A stretch of 64,000 bases of DNA from Myxococcus sp. RHSTA-1-4 (GCF_020037125.1 NZ_JAIQDG010000002.1:248001-312000); one strand, 5' to 3'. Shown: positions 22,220 through 30,783, counted from the first letter of the stretch. Made by a program: numbers and translations. The notes: generated from the sequence alone by a model not told the origin.

Positions 22220-23941
22220 CTACTCGGGCATGGCGCGCACCCGGACATAGCGGCCCGGGGCGGGCTCGAGGTACGCGGAAGGGGGGCGCGGCGCGGTGGG
22301 CTCCCCCGCGTGGGGGGCCAGCCAGGCGTCCCAGTCCGTCCACCACGAGCCCGGGTGGGCCCTGGCGCCCTCGCACCAGGCGTCGAAGGACGCCGGGCCT
22401 CCGGGCTCCTCGTGGGACTGATAGCCGTAGCGCCCGGGCGGCGGATGGATGATGCCGGCGACGTGGCCGGAGCCGGCCAGCACGAAGCGCACCGGGCCGC
22501 TCACGTGACGCGTGACCTGGTACACGGAGCGCGCCGGGGCGATGTGGTCCTCCCGGGCCGCCAGCACGTAGAGGGGCACGTGGATGCGGCGCAGGTCCAG
22601 CGGGACGCCGCCGAAGGACAGGGCGCCCGGCAGCACCAGCTGGTTGCGCAGGTAGAGGCTCCGCAGGTACGTGGCATGGGCCCGGGCGGCCATCCGCGTG
22701 GGGTCGGAGTTCCAGTACAGGAAGTCCAGCGGTGGCGGCTCTCGGCCCAGCAGCCAGGAGTCCACCGCGAAGGACCAGAAGAGGTCCCCCGCGCGCAGGA
22801 GGTTGAAGGTGCTCATCAGCGCCGGGCCCTCCAGGTAGCCCCGCTGGCGCATTCGCGCCTCCAGGTGCTCGAGCTGCCGCGCGTCCACGAACAGCCCCAG
22901 GTCCCCGGGCTCGCTGAAGTCCACCTGGGTGGCCAGCAGGGTGGCGCGGTGGATGCGCTGCTCGCCGCGCGCGGCCTGGTACGCCAGCGCCGCGGCGAGC
23001 AGCGTGCCTCCGCTGCAGTAGCCCAGGGCCAACACCTCGCGCTCGCCGGTGGCCCGCTCCACCGCGTCCAGCGCCGGCACCAGTCCCTGGAGCAGGTAGT
23101 CCTCCAGGTCCACCTCCGCGCAGCGCTCGTCCGGGTTGACCCACGAGAGGAGGAAGACGGTGTAGCCGCGCTCCACCGCCCAGCGGACGAAGGAGTTCTC
23201 CGGGCGCAGGTCGAGCACGTAGTACTTGTTGATCCACGGCGGGATGATGACGAGGGGACGCCGGTACACGCTCGGGGTGGTGGGCGTGTATTGAATCAAC
23301 TGGAAGAGCGGCGCCTCGTGGACGACGTGGCCGGGCGTGGCGGCCAGGTCCACGCCCAGCTGGAAGGCGCCGGGCGCCACCATGCGGGGCACGAGCTGCC
23401 CGCCTCCGCGCTCCACGTCCTCGCGCAGCCGCTCCATGCCGCGCACGAGGTTGGCGCCGCGCGTGAGCAGGGTGGTGCGCAGCACCTCGGGGTTGAGCAG
23501 GGGATGGTTGGCGGGGGCCAGGGCCTCGGTGAGCTGCCGGGCGAAGAAGCGGGCCTGCCGGGCGGTGTGGGGCTCCAGGCCGGGCGCGCGCTCCACCACC
23601 TGCTGCAGCCACTCGGCACCGGCGTGGTGCGTGTGGCGCAGCAGGTCGAGCCACGGATTGTCGTTCCAGGCGGGAGCCCGGTAGCGGCGGTCTCCCCGGG
23701 GCGGCTGGGCGGGAGGCTCCCGCCACAGGGCCAGGAGCCGAGCCTCGAGCTCGCGCCCCGCTTCCTCCAGGCGGCCGGGCTCGGCGGACAGCCGCCGCAG
23801 CGCTTCGATGAAGGACTCGCGCAGGCCGTCCATGGCCCCGGGGGACGCCTGGGCACCCAGCGCCCTCCAGCGCGCCAGCGCCTCGCTCCCGAGCCGCAGC
23901 GCGCGGCCCAGGTTCTCCGCCAGCTCCTCGTGTGGCTGCAT
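22220..23941 (-). CDS. phaC: Class I-type poly(3-hydroxyalkanoate) synthase PhaC
   Basis: A 573-residue polyester synthase polymerising 3-hydroxyacyl-CoA into PHA/PHB on intracellular granules. The alpha/beta-hydrolase core shows PLVIIPPWINKYYVLDL, the lipase-like box GYCSGG with nucleophile Cys309, the ENSFVRWAVERGYTVFLLSWVNP stretch, the catalytic Asp in AAREDHIAP, and the catalytic His in GSGHVAGIIHPP. Length and single-gene form fit class I. The phaE or phaR partners of classes III and IV are absent. ATG 23941 follows the phaB stop by 16 bp with GGGAG upstream; the operon order is phaB-phaC. No phaA thiolase is nearby. Convergent with the R-body array. Confidence 0.95.
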   Translation of the reverse strand: MQPHEELAENLGRALRLGSEALARWRALGAQASPGAMDGLRESFIEALRRLSAEPGRLEEAGRELEARLLALWREPPAQPPRGDRRYRAPAWNDNPWLDLLRHTHHAGAEWLQQVVERAPGLEPHTARQARFFARQLTEALAPANHPLLNPEVLRTTLLTRGANLVRGMERLREDVERGGGQLVPRMVAPGAFQLGVDLAATPGHVVHEAPLFQLIQYTPTTPSVYRRPLVIIPPWINKYYVLDLRPENSFVRWAVERGYTVFLLSWVNPDERCAEVDLEDYLLQGLVPALDAVERATGEREVLALGYCSGGTLLAAALAYQAARGEQRIHRATLLATQVDFSEPGDLGLFVDARQLEHLEARMRQRGYLEGPALMSTFNLLRAGDLFWSFAVDSWLLGREPPPLDFLYWNSDPTRMAARAHATYLRSLYLRNQLVLPGALSFGGVPLDLRRIHVPLYVLAAREDHIAPARSVYQVTRHVSGPVRFVLAGSGHVAGIIHPPPGRYGYQSHEEPGGPASFDAWCEGARAHPGSWWTDWDAWLAPHAGEPTAPRPPSAYLEPAPGRYVRVRAMPE

Positions 23942-23957
23942 GGGCGGCTCCCGAGGC

Positions 23958-24683
23958 TCAGGCCATGTGCTGCCCACCGTTGATGGTGAGCGTGGAGCCG
24001 GTGATGAAGCCGGCCTCGTCCGAGGCCAGGAAGAGCACGGCCCGAGCGACCTCCACGGGCTGCCCCAGCCGGCCCACGGGAATGCGGGCGATGATTTCCT
24101 TCAGGACCTCCGGCTTGACCTTCCGGACCATGTCCGTGTCGACGTAGCCGGGTGCGACGAGGTTGACGGTGATGCCCCGCGAGGCGCCCTCGCGCGCCAG
24201 GGCCATGGTGAAGCCGTGCAGGCCCGCCTTGGCCGCCGCATAGGCAGTCTGGCCCACCTGCCCGGTCTGCCCGTTGATGGAGCCGAGGTTGATGATGCGG
24301 CCGAAGCCCCGCTCGCGCATGCCCGGCACGACGAGGCGGCACAGGTTGAAGCAGGCGGTGAGGTGCGTCTGGGTGACCTCGTACCACTGCTCGGGAGCCA
24401 TGCGGTGGAGCATGGCGTCGCGGGTGACGCCGGCGTTGTTGACGAGCACCTCGACGGGGCCGAGCTGCTCGGACACCTGCAGCACCCCGGCCGTGCAGGC
24501 GATGGAGCTCCTGCCGTCGAGCTGGACGGAGGGGATGCCGGTGAGCTCCGTGAAGTCGCGCGCGGCGGCCTCATCGGACAGGTAGGTGGCGGCGACGCGG
24601 TAGCCCGCCTGATGCAGCGCCAGGGAAATGGCGGCGCCAATGCCGCGGGTGCCGCCGGTGACGAGTGCGACGCGTCCACTCAT
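23958..24683 (-). CDS. phaB: Acetoacetyl-CoA reductase PhaB (SDR family)
   Basis: A 241-residue short-chain dehydrogenase that reduces acetoacetyl-CoA to 3-hydroxybutyryl-CoA with NADPH, supplying PhaC. The Rossmann motif TGGTRGIG is at residues 9-16, NNAG follows, the catalytic Ser lies in NLGSINGQ and the Tyr/Lys pair in YAAAK. SINGQTGQVGQTAY is characteristic of PhaB rather than FabG. ATG 24683 was chosen because GGAG sits 8 bp upstream; the ATG two codons earlier is only 2 bp from it. First gene of phaBC and divergent from the patatin-like gene across 144 bp. Confidence 0.93.
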   Translation of the reverse strand: MSGRVALVTGGTRGIGAAISLALHQAGYRVAATYLSDEAAARDFTELTGIPSVQLDGRSSIACTAGVLQVSEQLGPVEVLVNNAGVTRDAMLHRMAPEQWYEVTQTHLTACFNLCRLVVPGMRERGFGRIINLGSINGQTGQVGQTAYAAAKAGLHGFTMALAREGASRGITVNLVAPGYVDTDMVRKVKPEVLKEIIARIPVGRLGQPVEVARAVLFLASDEAGFITGSTLTINGGQHMA

Positions 24684-24827
24684 GGTCATGACTCCAGGAA
24701 GGGGTGGGGTGAGCCCCTGAGGGACGCCGCAGCGGGGCGGCCGTGAAGGCGGACGCAGGCCTTTCACAGGCGGCGCGCCGGGAGCGTCCTGGAGTGGAAC
24801 CTCGATTCACCTCACGGGAGCCCCTGC

Positions 24828-26009
24828 ATGAATAGCGAGCAGCTGACGTCGAACGAACTCCGGGATGACCTGCAGGTCGTCCTCGTCCTCCAGGGAGGAG
24901 GCTCGCTGGGTGCCTACCACCTGGGCGTGTACGAGGCGCTGGCGGAGCGGAACCTGCACCCCGACTGGGTGTCCGGCATCTCCATCGGTGCCTTCACCGC
25001 GGCCGTGCTGGCTGGCAACGCGCCCGAGCGCCGGGTGGAGCGCCTCAAGGAGTTCTGGCGCGAGGTCTCCTGGCCGGGCGAGTGGGGCAACTGGCTGCCG
25101 CCGCAGTGGCGCCGGGTGGCCAACATGGCCAGCCACGCCACGTCCCTGCTGCTGGGGCAGCCCCACTTCTTCGCCCCCCGCTGGGTGTCCCCCCAGATGG
25201 CGCCTCCGGGCACCGAGGACGCGCTGAGCTTCTACACCACCACCCCGATGCGCTCGACGCTGAAGCGGCTGGTGGACTTCGAGTACCTCAACAAGCGCGC
25301 GACGCGGCTGAGCCTGGGCGCCGCCCGGCTGAAGGACGGGGAGCTCGTCTTCTTCGACAACACCCGGGAGCGCCTCGGCCCCGAGCACGTGCTCGCCAGC
25401 GGCTCCCTGCCGCCGGCCTTCCCGCCCACCCGCGTCAACGGCGAGCTGTACTGGGATGGCGGGTGCGTCTCCAACACGCCCCTCAACGCCATCTTCGAGC
25501 AGCGGCTGGAGAAGCGCACGCTCATCTTCATGATCGACCTGTTCGACAAGTCGGGGCCGGAGCCCCGCAACATGGACGACGTGTTCTGGCGGGCCAAGAG
25601 CATTCAGTACGCCAGCCGCACCTCGCACCACCTGAAGAACCTCGCCCGCACCCACAACCTGAGCCAGCGGCTGGAGCGGGAGCGGAGCGTCGCGCAGGCC
25701 TTCTCCGGCGGCCCCAAGCATGAGCCGCCTCCGCGCACGGACATCATCCACCTGGTGTACCGGCGCGACGCGGACCAGATTGCCGACAGTGACGCGGAGT
25801 TCTCGAGGTGGTCCATCGAGGAGCGCCGTCAGCACGGCTACCGGGACATGAAGCGCGTGCTGGAGCTGGCGCCCTGGAAGGCCACGCGCGGAGGCGACTC
25901 GGGGGCGGAGTTCTTCTCCAGCTCCGGCGCGCGTCCGCAGGACAGCGACATGCTGGTCCACACCGCGGAGAGCGGCGGCGCGGAGATTGCCACCGCGCTG
26001 CACCTGTGA
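24828..26009 (+). CDS. Patatin-like hydrolase, probable PHB-associated
   Basis: A 393-residue patatin-family lipase with a Ser-Asp dyad. The oxyanion loop is QGGGSLGAYHLG, the nucleophile Ser52 is in GISIG, and the catalytic Asp210 in YWDGG. The C-terminal 150 residues (RTDIIHLVYRRDADQIADSD and so on) resemble the extra domain found in patatin-like proteins encoded near PHB genes (DUF3734 type). It has no signal peptide, so it acts inside the cell. The position beside phaBC and before a phasin-like gene suggests an intracellular PHB depolymerase or granule lipase. That role is inference; the family assignment is firm. Confidence 0.88.
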   Translation: MNSEQLTSNELRDDLQVVLVLQGGGSLGAYHLGVYEALAERNLHPDWVSGISIGAFTAAVLAGNAPERRVERLKEFWREVSWPGEWGNWLPPQWRRVANMASHATSLLLGQPHFFAPRWVSPQMAPPGTEDALSFYTTTPMRSTLKRLVDFEYLNKRATRLSLGAARLKDGELVFFDNTRERLGPEHVLASGSLPPAFPPTRVNGELYWDGGCVSNTPLNAIFEQRLEKRTLIFMIDLFDKSGPEPRNMDDVFWRAKSIQYASRTSHHLKNLARTHNLSQRLERERSVAQAFSGGPKHEPPPRTDIIHLVYRRDADQIADSDAEFSRWSIEERRQHGYRDMKRVLELAPWKATRGGDSGAEFFSSSGARPQDSDMLVHTAESGGAEIATALHL

Positions 26010-26045
26010 GCCACCCCGCCGCACCCGACCCAAGGAGAAGCAGAC

Positions 26046-26393
26046 ATGCCGAATGACAACGAGAGCCCGCGCCCGAGCGCGCAGCCGTGGTCCCCGCCGG
26101 ACCCGGGGAAGCTGATGAACCTGATGCTGGAGGTGCCGGAGACGGTGCTGCTGGTGTACCAGCAGCTCGTGGCCGGAGCGCCCACGGCGCCGCTGACGGG
26201 GGCCTCCAAGATGCCCTGGGAGATGTGGAGCCAGGAGGGGGCGCGTCCGGACGGGCCCGTCAGGGGAACGCCCGCCGAGTCCCCGGGCTCGGCGGACCGG
26301 AGCGAGCCGCCGCACCCGCTCACCCTCTGGCTGCACATCGACGTGGCCGACTTCTGGCGGCGGTCGCTGCGGCCCTTCCGCAACGGGAACTGA
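26046..26393 (+). CDS. Small hypothetical protein of the PHB locus
   Basis: A 115-residue protein of unknown family. Residues 1-20 are polar and Pro-rich; LMNLMLEVPETVLLVYQQLV (about 23-42) is an amphipathic helix with hydrophobic face, and LTLWLHIDVADFWRRSLRPF near the C-terminus is a second one. Such surface-seeking helices would suit a granule-associated protein. AAGGAGAAG precedes the ATG. 36 bp downstream of the patatin gene and 7 bp upstream of the phasin-like gene, so clearly in the operon. Confidence 0.7.
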   Translation: MPNDNESPRPSAQPWSPPDPGKLMNLMLEVPETVLLVYQQLVAGAPTAPLTGASKMPWEMWSQEGARPDGPVRGTPAESPGSADRSEPPHPLTLWLHIDVADFWRRSLRPFRNGN

Positions 26394-26400
26394 GGCGCCC

Positions 26401-26760
26401 ATGGCTCCCAACGACAAGGCCGCGCCGCGGACGTTCCAGGGCTTCACCTCCCTGGTGGACCCGCAGGCCTGGTGCTCTCTCTTCAGGCCCGCGTTCGAGT
26501 TCCAGCTCGGGCTGGCCCACTCCGTCTGGGGGAGGCACGCCGAGGCCGAGAGCGACGCGGAGGTCCGCGAGCGGCTGGACGGGGTCCTCGAGGGGCTGCT
26601 CGACGTGGCGGAGGCGCGGGGAACGCCGGAGGAGCTGGTTGCCCGGCGGCGGCTGCTGAGCGCCTATGCCGACATCCTCACCACCTACTCGGGCCTCCTG
26701 CGGGAGATCGCCGAGCGGATGGGCGAAGCGCCGCGGCCTTCCGTGCAGCGGGATTTCTGA
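26401..26760 (+). CDS. Phasin-like small helical protein
   Basis: A 119-residue all-helical protein. A first helix (LVDPQAWCSLFRPAFEFQLGLAHSVW) and later amphipathic helices (ERLDGVLEGLLDVAEAR and RRRLLSAYADILTTYSGLLREIAERM) resemble phasins, which coat PHB granules, in size and pattern. No unambiguous phasin signature can be claimed by eye. Last gene of the patatin operon, followed by a hairpin terminator. Function assigned by size, helix pattern and neighbourhood. Confidence 0.55.
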   Translation: MAPNDKAAPRTFQGFTSLVDPQAWCSLFRPAFEFQLGLAHSVWGRHAEAESDAEVRERLDGVLEGLLDVAEARGTPEELVARRRLLSAYADILTTYSGLLREIAERMGEAPRPSVQRDF

Positions 26761-26784
26761 GCCGCGGTTGCGTCGCGCCGAAGC

Positions 26785-26816
26785 GAGCCTCCGGGTCGAG
26801 AGACTCGGAGGCTCTT
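26785..26816 (+). terminator. Terminator after the patatin/phasin-like operon
   Basis: Perfect 9-bp stem GAGCCTCCG / CGGAGGCTC (26785-26793 with 26806-26814), followed by TTCGTGTT. The rest of the 150-bp gap before the convergent kinase shows nothing else. Confidence 0.6.
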
Positions 26817-26913
26817 CGTGTTCCCGGAGTGCCGCCGCTCGAAGGGCTCGTCGATGAGCCAGGGAGAGCGCGCCTGGTAGAGGTGGGGTTCGAGCTCCCG
26901 GGCCAACGCTCGG

Positions 26914-28350
26914 TCATGGGGCGGGGCTGCCAGCGCGAACCGCGGGACTCGAGGTCGCCGGGCGCGGTCGTGCCAGGACGGGTGTGTAGCATTTGCCGTT
27001 GTACACGAAGGAGTCTTCGTCACAGTCCTTCGGGTCCTCACCGGACTTGAGCCAGCATCCGCCATTGATGGGGACCTGTGCCTTGCTACGGCATCGGCCG
27101 TTGGCATCTGGCCGTCTCTGGCCAGGGAATGGCTTCGGTGGCACCTCCAGGGCGATGGTCGACCACGCGGAGGGTTCTCGGGGGGGAGACACAGGGGCCG
27201 TGAGCGCCGAGTCTCCGACGGCCACGATGCCGCCATCCTTCGCATTGTCGGACACCGAAGCGTGCGCCTTTCCAACTTCTTCTCCGGGATGCGCGCTCAA
27301 CACCCATCCGAATCCAAGCGCCAGCGCCCAGCCCAGGCCGGCTGCCGTGAGCCAGGAGCGCCTGGTGCGCGGAGTCTCTCGAGGCACGACGTGCGGTAGG
27401 GCGGCCTGGGTGGCCACGGGCCGAGGTGCCTCCCGGACGAAGAGGGGTACATCCGCCTCCGGTCCCACCTCTCGCACGGCTCGCTCCAGCGCTTCGGCCA
27501 GCTCGCGGGCAGTGCCGCGTGCCTCGGGGCTCGCGGAGAGCATCCGGGACGTCAACTCACTCAGCGCCTCGTGGCAGCGGGAGTTGAGCGCTCGCGGAGA
27601 CGGGGACGCGGCTCCCTCCCCGTGTTTGAAACGGGCCGACGGGTCCAAGGGGTCCAAGCCGAAAGGGTACTCGTCGGTGAGCAGCCGGAAGGCGGTGACG
27701 CCGAGGGCGAAGACATCATCCGCGGGCCCTGGAGCGTAGGGGACGGCGGAGTCCCGGAAGGGGAGCTTCACGGAGCGCCAGGCCTCGGGCGAGCGATAGG
27801 GCGGCGTGCCGGGAGGGAGGGGATGCCACGTCAGCGTTGCGGCACCGATGTAGTGACCGGAGCCGAAGTCGGTCAGGAAGACGTGGTCATCCGCTGCGCG
27901 CACGAGGGCGTTGTCACCCTTGACGTCCCTGTGCACGCCGCCCGCGGAATGGGTCGCCGCCAAAGCTCCCGCGAGGCTGGCGAGGACGTGGAGCACCTGC
28001 CGCGAGGTGGGCCGTTGCTCCAGCGCCCAGTCATACAGCGACGCGCCTTCCACCAGCTCCATGGCGAGGTACGGATAGGAGAGGCCCGCGGGCTGTCGCC
28101 ATTCTCCATGGTCCACGAGGCGGGGAACGTTGGGGTGGCGGATGCGAGAGAGGAGCTCCACCTCCCGAGCGAAGCGGTCATCCCGGGGATGCAGGGCTAC
28201 CTTGAGTGCAACGGGGCCCGATGCCGGCTCCGCCCCGACGGCCCGGTAGACGGCGCCGTAGGCGCCCAGACCGCGACGCTCCACCACGCACCATGAGCCG
28301 ACCCTCGTACCCAGGGGAAGGCGCGCCGGATTCAGGTGGCCAGGCTGCAC
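26914..28350 (-). CDS. Membrane-anchored Ser/Thr protein kinase (copy 2)
   Basis: A 478-residue Hanks-type kinase, a recent duplicate of the kinase at 4046-5479 on the same strand. The catalytic motifs are the same: GLGAYGAVY, VALK, HRDVKGDN, LTDFGSGHY, SPEAW. One transmembrane helix follows (LTAAGLGWALALGFGWVLSA), then the extracytoplasmic four-Cys tail: GQRRPDANGRCRSKAQ, VPINGGCWLKS, a DCDED stretch and VYNGKCYTPV. Differences from copy 1 concentrate in the linker and tail, so the two kinases may share substrates but sense different cues. The start is a GTG aligned with the ATG of copy 1; no good ribosome site. The conserved DNA makes this a long direct repeat. Confidence 0.93.
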   Translation of the reverse strand: MQPGHLNPARLPLGTRVGSWCVVERRGLGAYGAVYRAVGAEPASGPVALKVALHPRDDRFAREVELLSRIRHPNVPRLVDHGEWRQPAGLSYPYLAMELVEGASLYDWALEQRPTSRQVLHVLASLAGALAATHSAGGVHRDVKGDNALVRAADDHVFLTDFGSGHYIGAATLTWHPLPPGTPPYRSPEAWRSVKLPFRDSAVPYAPGPADDVFALGVTAFRLLTDEYPFGLDPLDPSARFKHGEGAASPSPRALNSRCHEALSELTSRMLSASPEARGTARELAEALERAVREVGPEADVPLFVREAPRPVATQAALPHVVPRETPRTRRSWLTAAGLGWALALGFGWVLSAHPGEEVGKAHASVSDNAKDGGIVAVGDSALTAPVSPPREPSAWSTIALEVPPKPFPGQRRPDANGRCRSKAQVPINGGCWLKSGEDPKDCDEDSFVYNGKCYTPVLARPRPATSSPAVRAGSPAP

Positions 28351-28545
28351 GGGGGGCTCGCGATGAGGAAGGTGCTCCGATTCACAGCCAGGAGACTACT
28401 CCTGGAGTTGGGGGCAAATGGCAAGACTCCCTGGTGGGGCATTATTCAGGTGCGAATGTCTGGAGCGTACGAGATCCGGTGGCGTGCGAAGTCCCTGGAC
28501 TTCCGAGCTCGTCCCCATTTCAGGCCCCCCGGGCCGCCCATGCCC

Positions 28546-28761
28546 GGAATGGAGCGTCCATTCCACGTGGCCCGCCAGGTCCCCCCGCCGCTCCTGGTTC
28601 CTGCCTCCCCGCCACGTCGGCCCCCTCCCGGGCCGCCCATGCCCGGAATGGAGCGTCCATTCCGCGTGGCCCGCCAGGTCCCCCGCCGCTCCTGGTTCCT
28701 GCCTCCCCGCCATGTCGGCCCGCTCCCGGGCCTCGAATGCCCGGAATGGAGCGTCCATTCC
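28546..28761. repeat. Tandem array of the 19-bp palindrome, about 98-bp period
   Basis: Three exact copies of GGAATGGA-GCG-TCCATTCC at 28546-28564, 28645-28663 and 28743-28761, spaced 99 and 98 bp. The intervening sequence is also repeated (GCCCGCCAGGTCCCC, then CGCTCCTGGTTCCTGCCTCC, then a GGCC/ATGCCCGG lead-in). The same element occurs inverted at 72-179. Each copy can form an 8-bp hairpin. Likely a small non-autonomous mobile or REP-like intergenic repeat; no transposase is present. Confidence 0.85.
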
Positions 28762-28840
28762 GCGTGACCTGCCCGGTCCTCGCCGCTCGCAGGACTCTGC
28801 CTACCCGCCATGTCAGACCCCAGGGCTATACAGGCCGCAT

Positions 28841-28860
28841 TGAAAGGAACGTTCCTTTCA
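28841..28860. promoter_or_regulatory. Putative TetR operator, perfect 20-bp palindrome
   Basis: TGAAAGGAAC-GTTCCTTTCA, fully symmetric, 37-56 bp upstream of the tetR ATG. A -35-like TTGAAA overlaps its left end. Typical size and position of a TetR autoregulatory operator. Confidence 0.6.
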
Positions 28861-28896
28861 GGCGAGCGCCGCCTGGGGGCGGGGAGGGGAAGGGGT

Positions 28897-30171
28897 ATGT
28901 GGACGGCGGAGCAGCTGTACCTCATGAGCATGCGGGACTCGGCGGCGGTGATGGCGCGGCGGGGCTACGGCAACGTACGGGCCGAGGAGATGGCGAGGGC
29001 CGCGAACCTGTCGGTGGGCAGCTTCTACCGGCGCTACGGCAGCAAGGGCGCCTTCGCCCACCGGGTGCGCCAGTGGGCCGATAGCGAGCTGTGCCGCATC
29101 GCGCGCATCGTCTTCGAGGTGGAGCCGAGCTCGCGGGAGGGCAGGGGCTTCCGCGAGGACTTCGAGGACTTCTGGCAGCAGCTGGCCTGGTTCGCGACGA
29201 GGAGGCCGGAGTGCTTCCACTTCGCCTTCATGCACTGGCACGAGGACTCGCTCGAGCCGCAGTCCTTCGGGAGCGAGGCGCGGGCGCTGGTGCGCGAGGT
29301 GCTGGCCCTCGGTGAGCGCGAGGGGGCGCTGGCGCCGGGCAGCGTCCGGGTGGGTGAGGGGCTCATCTGGGGAGCGCTGGGGGAGCTGGTGCTCGCGCTG
29401 GCCCGAAGAGAAGAGGCGTCGCTGGTCGAGGAGGACGTCAACGCCGCGGGACGGGCCCTGTGGAAGGCGCTGGCAGCGGAGACGGAAACCCCGCGCCGAG
29501 GCGATGGCACGCCTTCTCGAGGGGCGACACCGGAAGGCGATGGACCCTCGGACCCTGGCACTCCCCCGCATGGTGTGGTGGCCAGGGACGATTCAGGTGC
29601 CCGGAGTGATGGCCCGTCTCCTTCGGGGATGGCGTCGACGGATGGGCCTGGACCCTTGGCCACTGGCGTGCCCCAGCCTGGGATGGCGGCCGGCCACGGA
29701 GGATGCAGGTGCCCGGGACGTTTGCGCGACCCTGTCTGGTGCGGTGGCCACGGAGGATTCAGGTGCCTGGGGCGTTGGCTCTTCTCCGGGGCCGGCACGG
29801 GCAGAAGATGCTGCCTCGGCCCAGACATCGCCGGGCTGTGCCTTGAACCGCGCTGTCCATTACCGCGTCGTGCATCAGGCTCCATCCTCCTTGGCCCGTG
29901 CGCGTACCTCCGTCGCGAACAACTCCGCCGCCGGCGTGCGTGGCGCCCCCTTGCGCCACAGCAGTGCCGCCAGCTCGGACCGGGGCGCGGGAGACAGCCG
30001 CTTCACCACCAGCCGCTCGGCGTCGGACAGCCGCGGCTCCGGCAGCACGGTGACGGCGAGTCCCGCGCGCACGATGGCGAGCACCGTGGCCACCGCGTTC
30101 GACTCGAGTGCGACACGGGGCGCGAGCCGCATCGCCGCGAACCATGCGTCCACGCGCGAGCGCACCCGTAG
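28897..30171 (+). CDS. TetR-family regulator with anomalous C-terminal extension
   Basis: Residues 1-200 form a complete TetR-type regulator: helix-turn-helix at about 20-60 (NVRAEEMARAANLSVGSFYRRYGSKGAFA) and a helical ligand domain ending near ALWKALAAE (about 29490). The frame then stays open for another 225 codons, first a Gly/Ser/Pro-rich disordered-looking stretch, then Arg-rich sequence antisense to the LysR gene (29875-30759). A normal TetR would stop near 29500. Either the stop was lost, or a frameshift lies near the end, or the long product is real. The ATG at 28897 follows GGGGAGGGGAAGGGG; an upstream ATG at 28810 would put the operator palindrome inside the gene. The end coordinate is uncertain. 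Confidence 0.6.
   Translation: MWTAEQLYLMSMRDSAAVMARRGYGNVRAEEMARAANLSVGSFYRRYGSKGAFAHRVRQWADSELCRIARIVFEVEPSSREGRGFREDFEDFWQQLAWFATRRPECFHFAFMHWHEDSLEPQSFGSEARALVREVLALGEREGALAPGSVRVGEGLIWGALGELVLALARREEASLVEEDVNAAGRALWKALAAETETPRRGDGTPSRGATPEGDGPSDPGTPPHGVVARDDSGARSDGPSPSGMASTDGPGPLATGVPQPGMAAGHGGCRCPGRLRDPVWCGGHGGFRCLGRWLFSGAGTGRRCCLGPDIAGLCLEPRCPLPRRASGSILLGPCAYLRREQLRRRRAWRPLAPQQCRQLGPGRGRQPLHHQPLGVGQPRLRQHGDGESRAHDGEHRGHRVRLECDTGREPHRREPCVHARAHP
29580..29770. repeat. Three-copy 25-bp degenerate repeat
   Basis: Units of the type GGCCACGGAGGATTCAGGTG(CCNGG) at 29580-29603 (diverged), 29692-29716 and 29746-29770. Units are not spaced by multiples of three, so they are read in different frames in the TetR extension, arguing that this stretch is intergenic-like DNA. 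Confidence 0.6.
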
Positions 30172-30759
30172 CCCACGTGACAGGAGGGCGAACGGCTCGT
30201 CCACGAGCTGCCGCGTGCCCACGGACTCCGCTCCCGCCAGCGGGTGTCCCCGCGCGACGACGAGCGCAAGCCGGCTGTCGAAGACCGGCTCCGCGTCCAG
30301 GTCCGCCAGCCGCGCGGGCGCGTATCCCAGGCCCACGTCCAGCTTGCCGTCCGCGAGCCGCCGCTCCAGCCGCCGCACCACCGCCTCCTCCGCGCTCAAC
30401 GCGAGCCCCGGGTGTCTGCGCAGCACGGCGGCCAGCGCGGGCACCACGATGCCTCGCATGCTCGGAGGATAGCCCACGCGCAGCGCACCCGTGGTGAGCC
30501 CCCGCAGCGAGCCCACCGCCGCCAGGCCCGCGTTCACGTCCTCCAGCGCACGCGACGCGTACGTGCGGAACAGCTTCCCCGCCTGGGTCAGCCGCACGCC
30601 GCTCCGGGCACGCTCGAAGAGCGGCGCGCCCAGCTCCTCCTCGAGCTGGCGGATCTGCTGCGACAGCGTGGGCTGCGAGACGTGCACGCGCTTCGCGGCG
30701 CGCCCGAAGTGCAGCGTGTCGGCGACGGCGGAGAAGTAGCGGAGGTGGCGGAGCTCCAT
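29875..30759 (-). CDS. LysR-family transcriptional regulator
   Basis: A 294-residue LysR regulator. The start MELRHLRYFSAVADTLHFGRAAKRVHVSQPTLSQQ is a textbook LysR helix-turn-helix (residues 1-60). The effector domain begins at about 90 (TTGALRVGYPPSMRGIVVPAL). Start 30759 was chosen at this motif; longer open frame upstream adds unrelated residues. Divergent from the acetolactate-synthase-like gene at 30860, with a T-N11-A LysR box in the 100-bp gap, so it probably controls that two-gene operon. Its 3' end overlaps the antisense extension of the TetR frame. Confidence 0.92.
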   Translation of the reverse strand: MELRHLRYFSAVADTLHFGRAAKRVHVSQPTLSQQIRQLEEELGAPLFERARSGVRLTQAGKLFRTYASRALEDVNAGLAAVGSLRGLTTGALRVGYPPSMRGIVVPALAAVLRRHPGLALSAEEAVVRRLERRLADGKLDVGLGYAPARLADLDAEPVFDSRLALVVARGHPLAGAESVGTRQLVDEPFALLSRGLRVRSRVDAWFAAMRLAPRVALESNAVATVLAIVRAGLAVTVLPEPRLSDAERLVVKRLSPAPRSELAALLWRKGAPRTPAAELFATEVRARAKEDGA

Positions 30760-30768
30760 GTCAGCACC

Positions 30769-30783
30769 ATAGATGATGCCTAT
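30769..30783. promoter_or_regulatory. LysR box (T-N11-A)
   Basis: ATAG-N7-CTAT, a perfect dyad with T at 30770 and A at 30782 separated by 11 bases, 9 bp upstream of the LysR start and 77 bp upstream of the divergent operon. Classic LysR recognition-site form. Confidence 0.6.

Larger units (their letters stand above)
28351..28896. other. 546-bp non-coding region between kinase 2 and TetR gene
   Basis: No gene is supported. It contains the kinase promoter region, the three-copy palindromic repeat array (28546-28761) and the TetR-proximal palindrome (28841-28860). Short open frames here are low-complexity translations of the repeats. Confidence 0.65.

Noticed and set aside
28546..28761. CRISPR array
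   Set aside because: Repeats are 19-bp perfect palindromes with about 98-bp period and the intervening sequence is itself repeated, not unique spacers; no cas genes.
28810..28896. Upstream ATG at 28810 as the TetR start
   Set aside because: It would place the 20-bp operator palindrome in coding sequence and lacks the strong ribosome site found before 28897.
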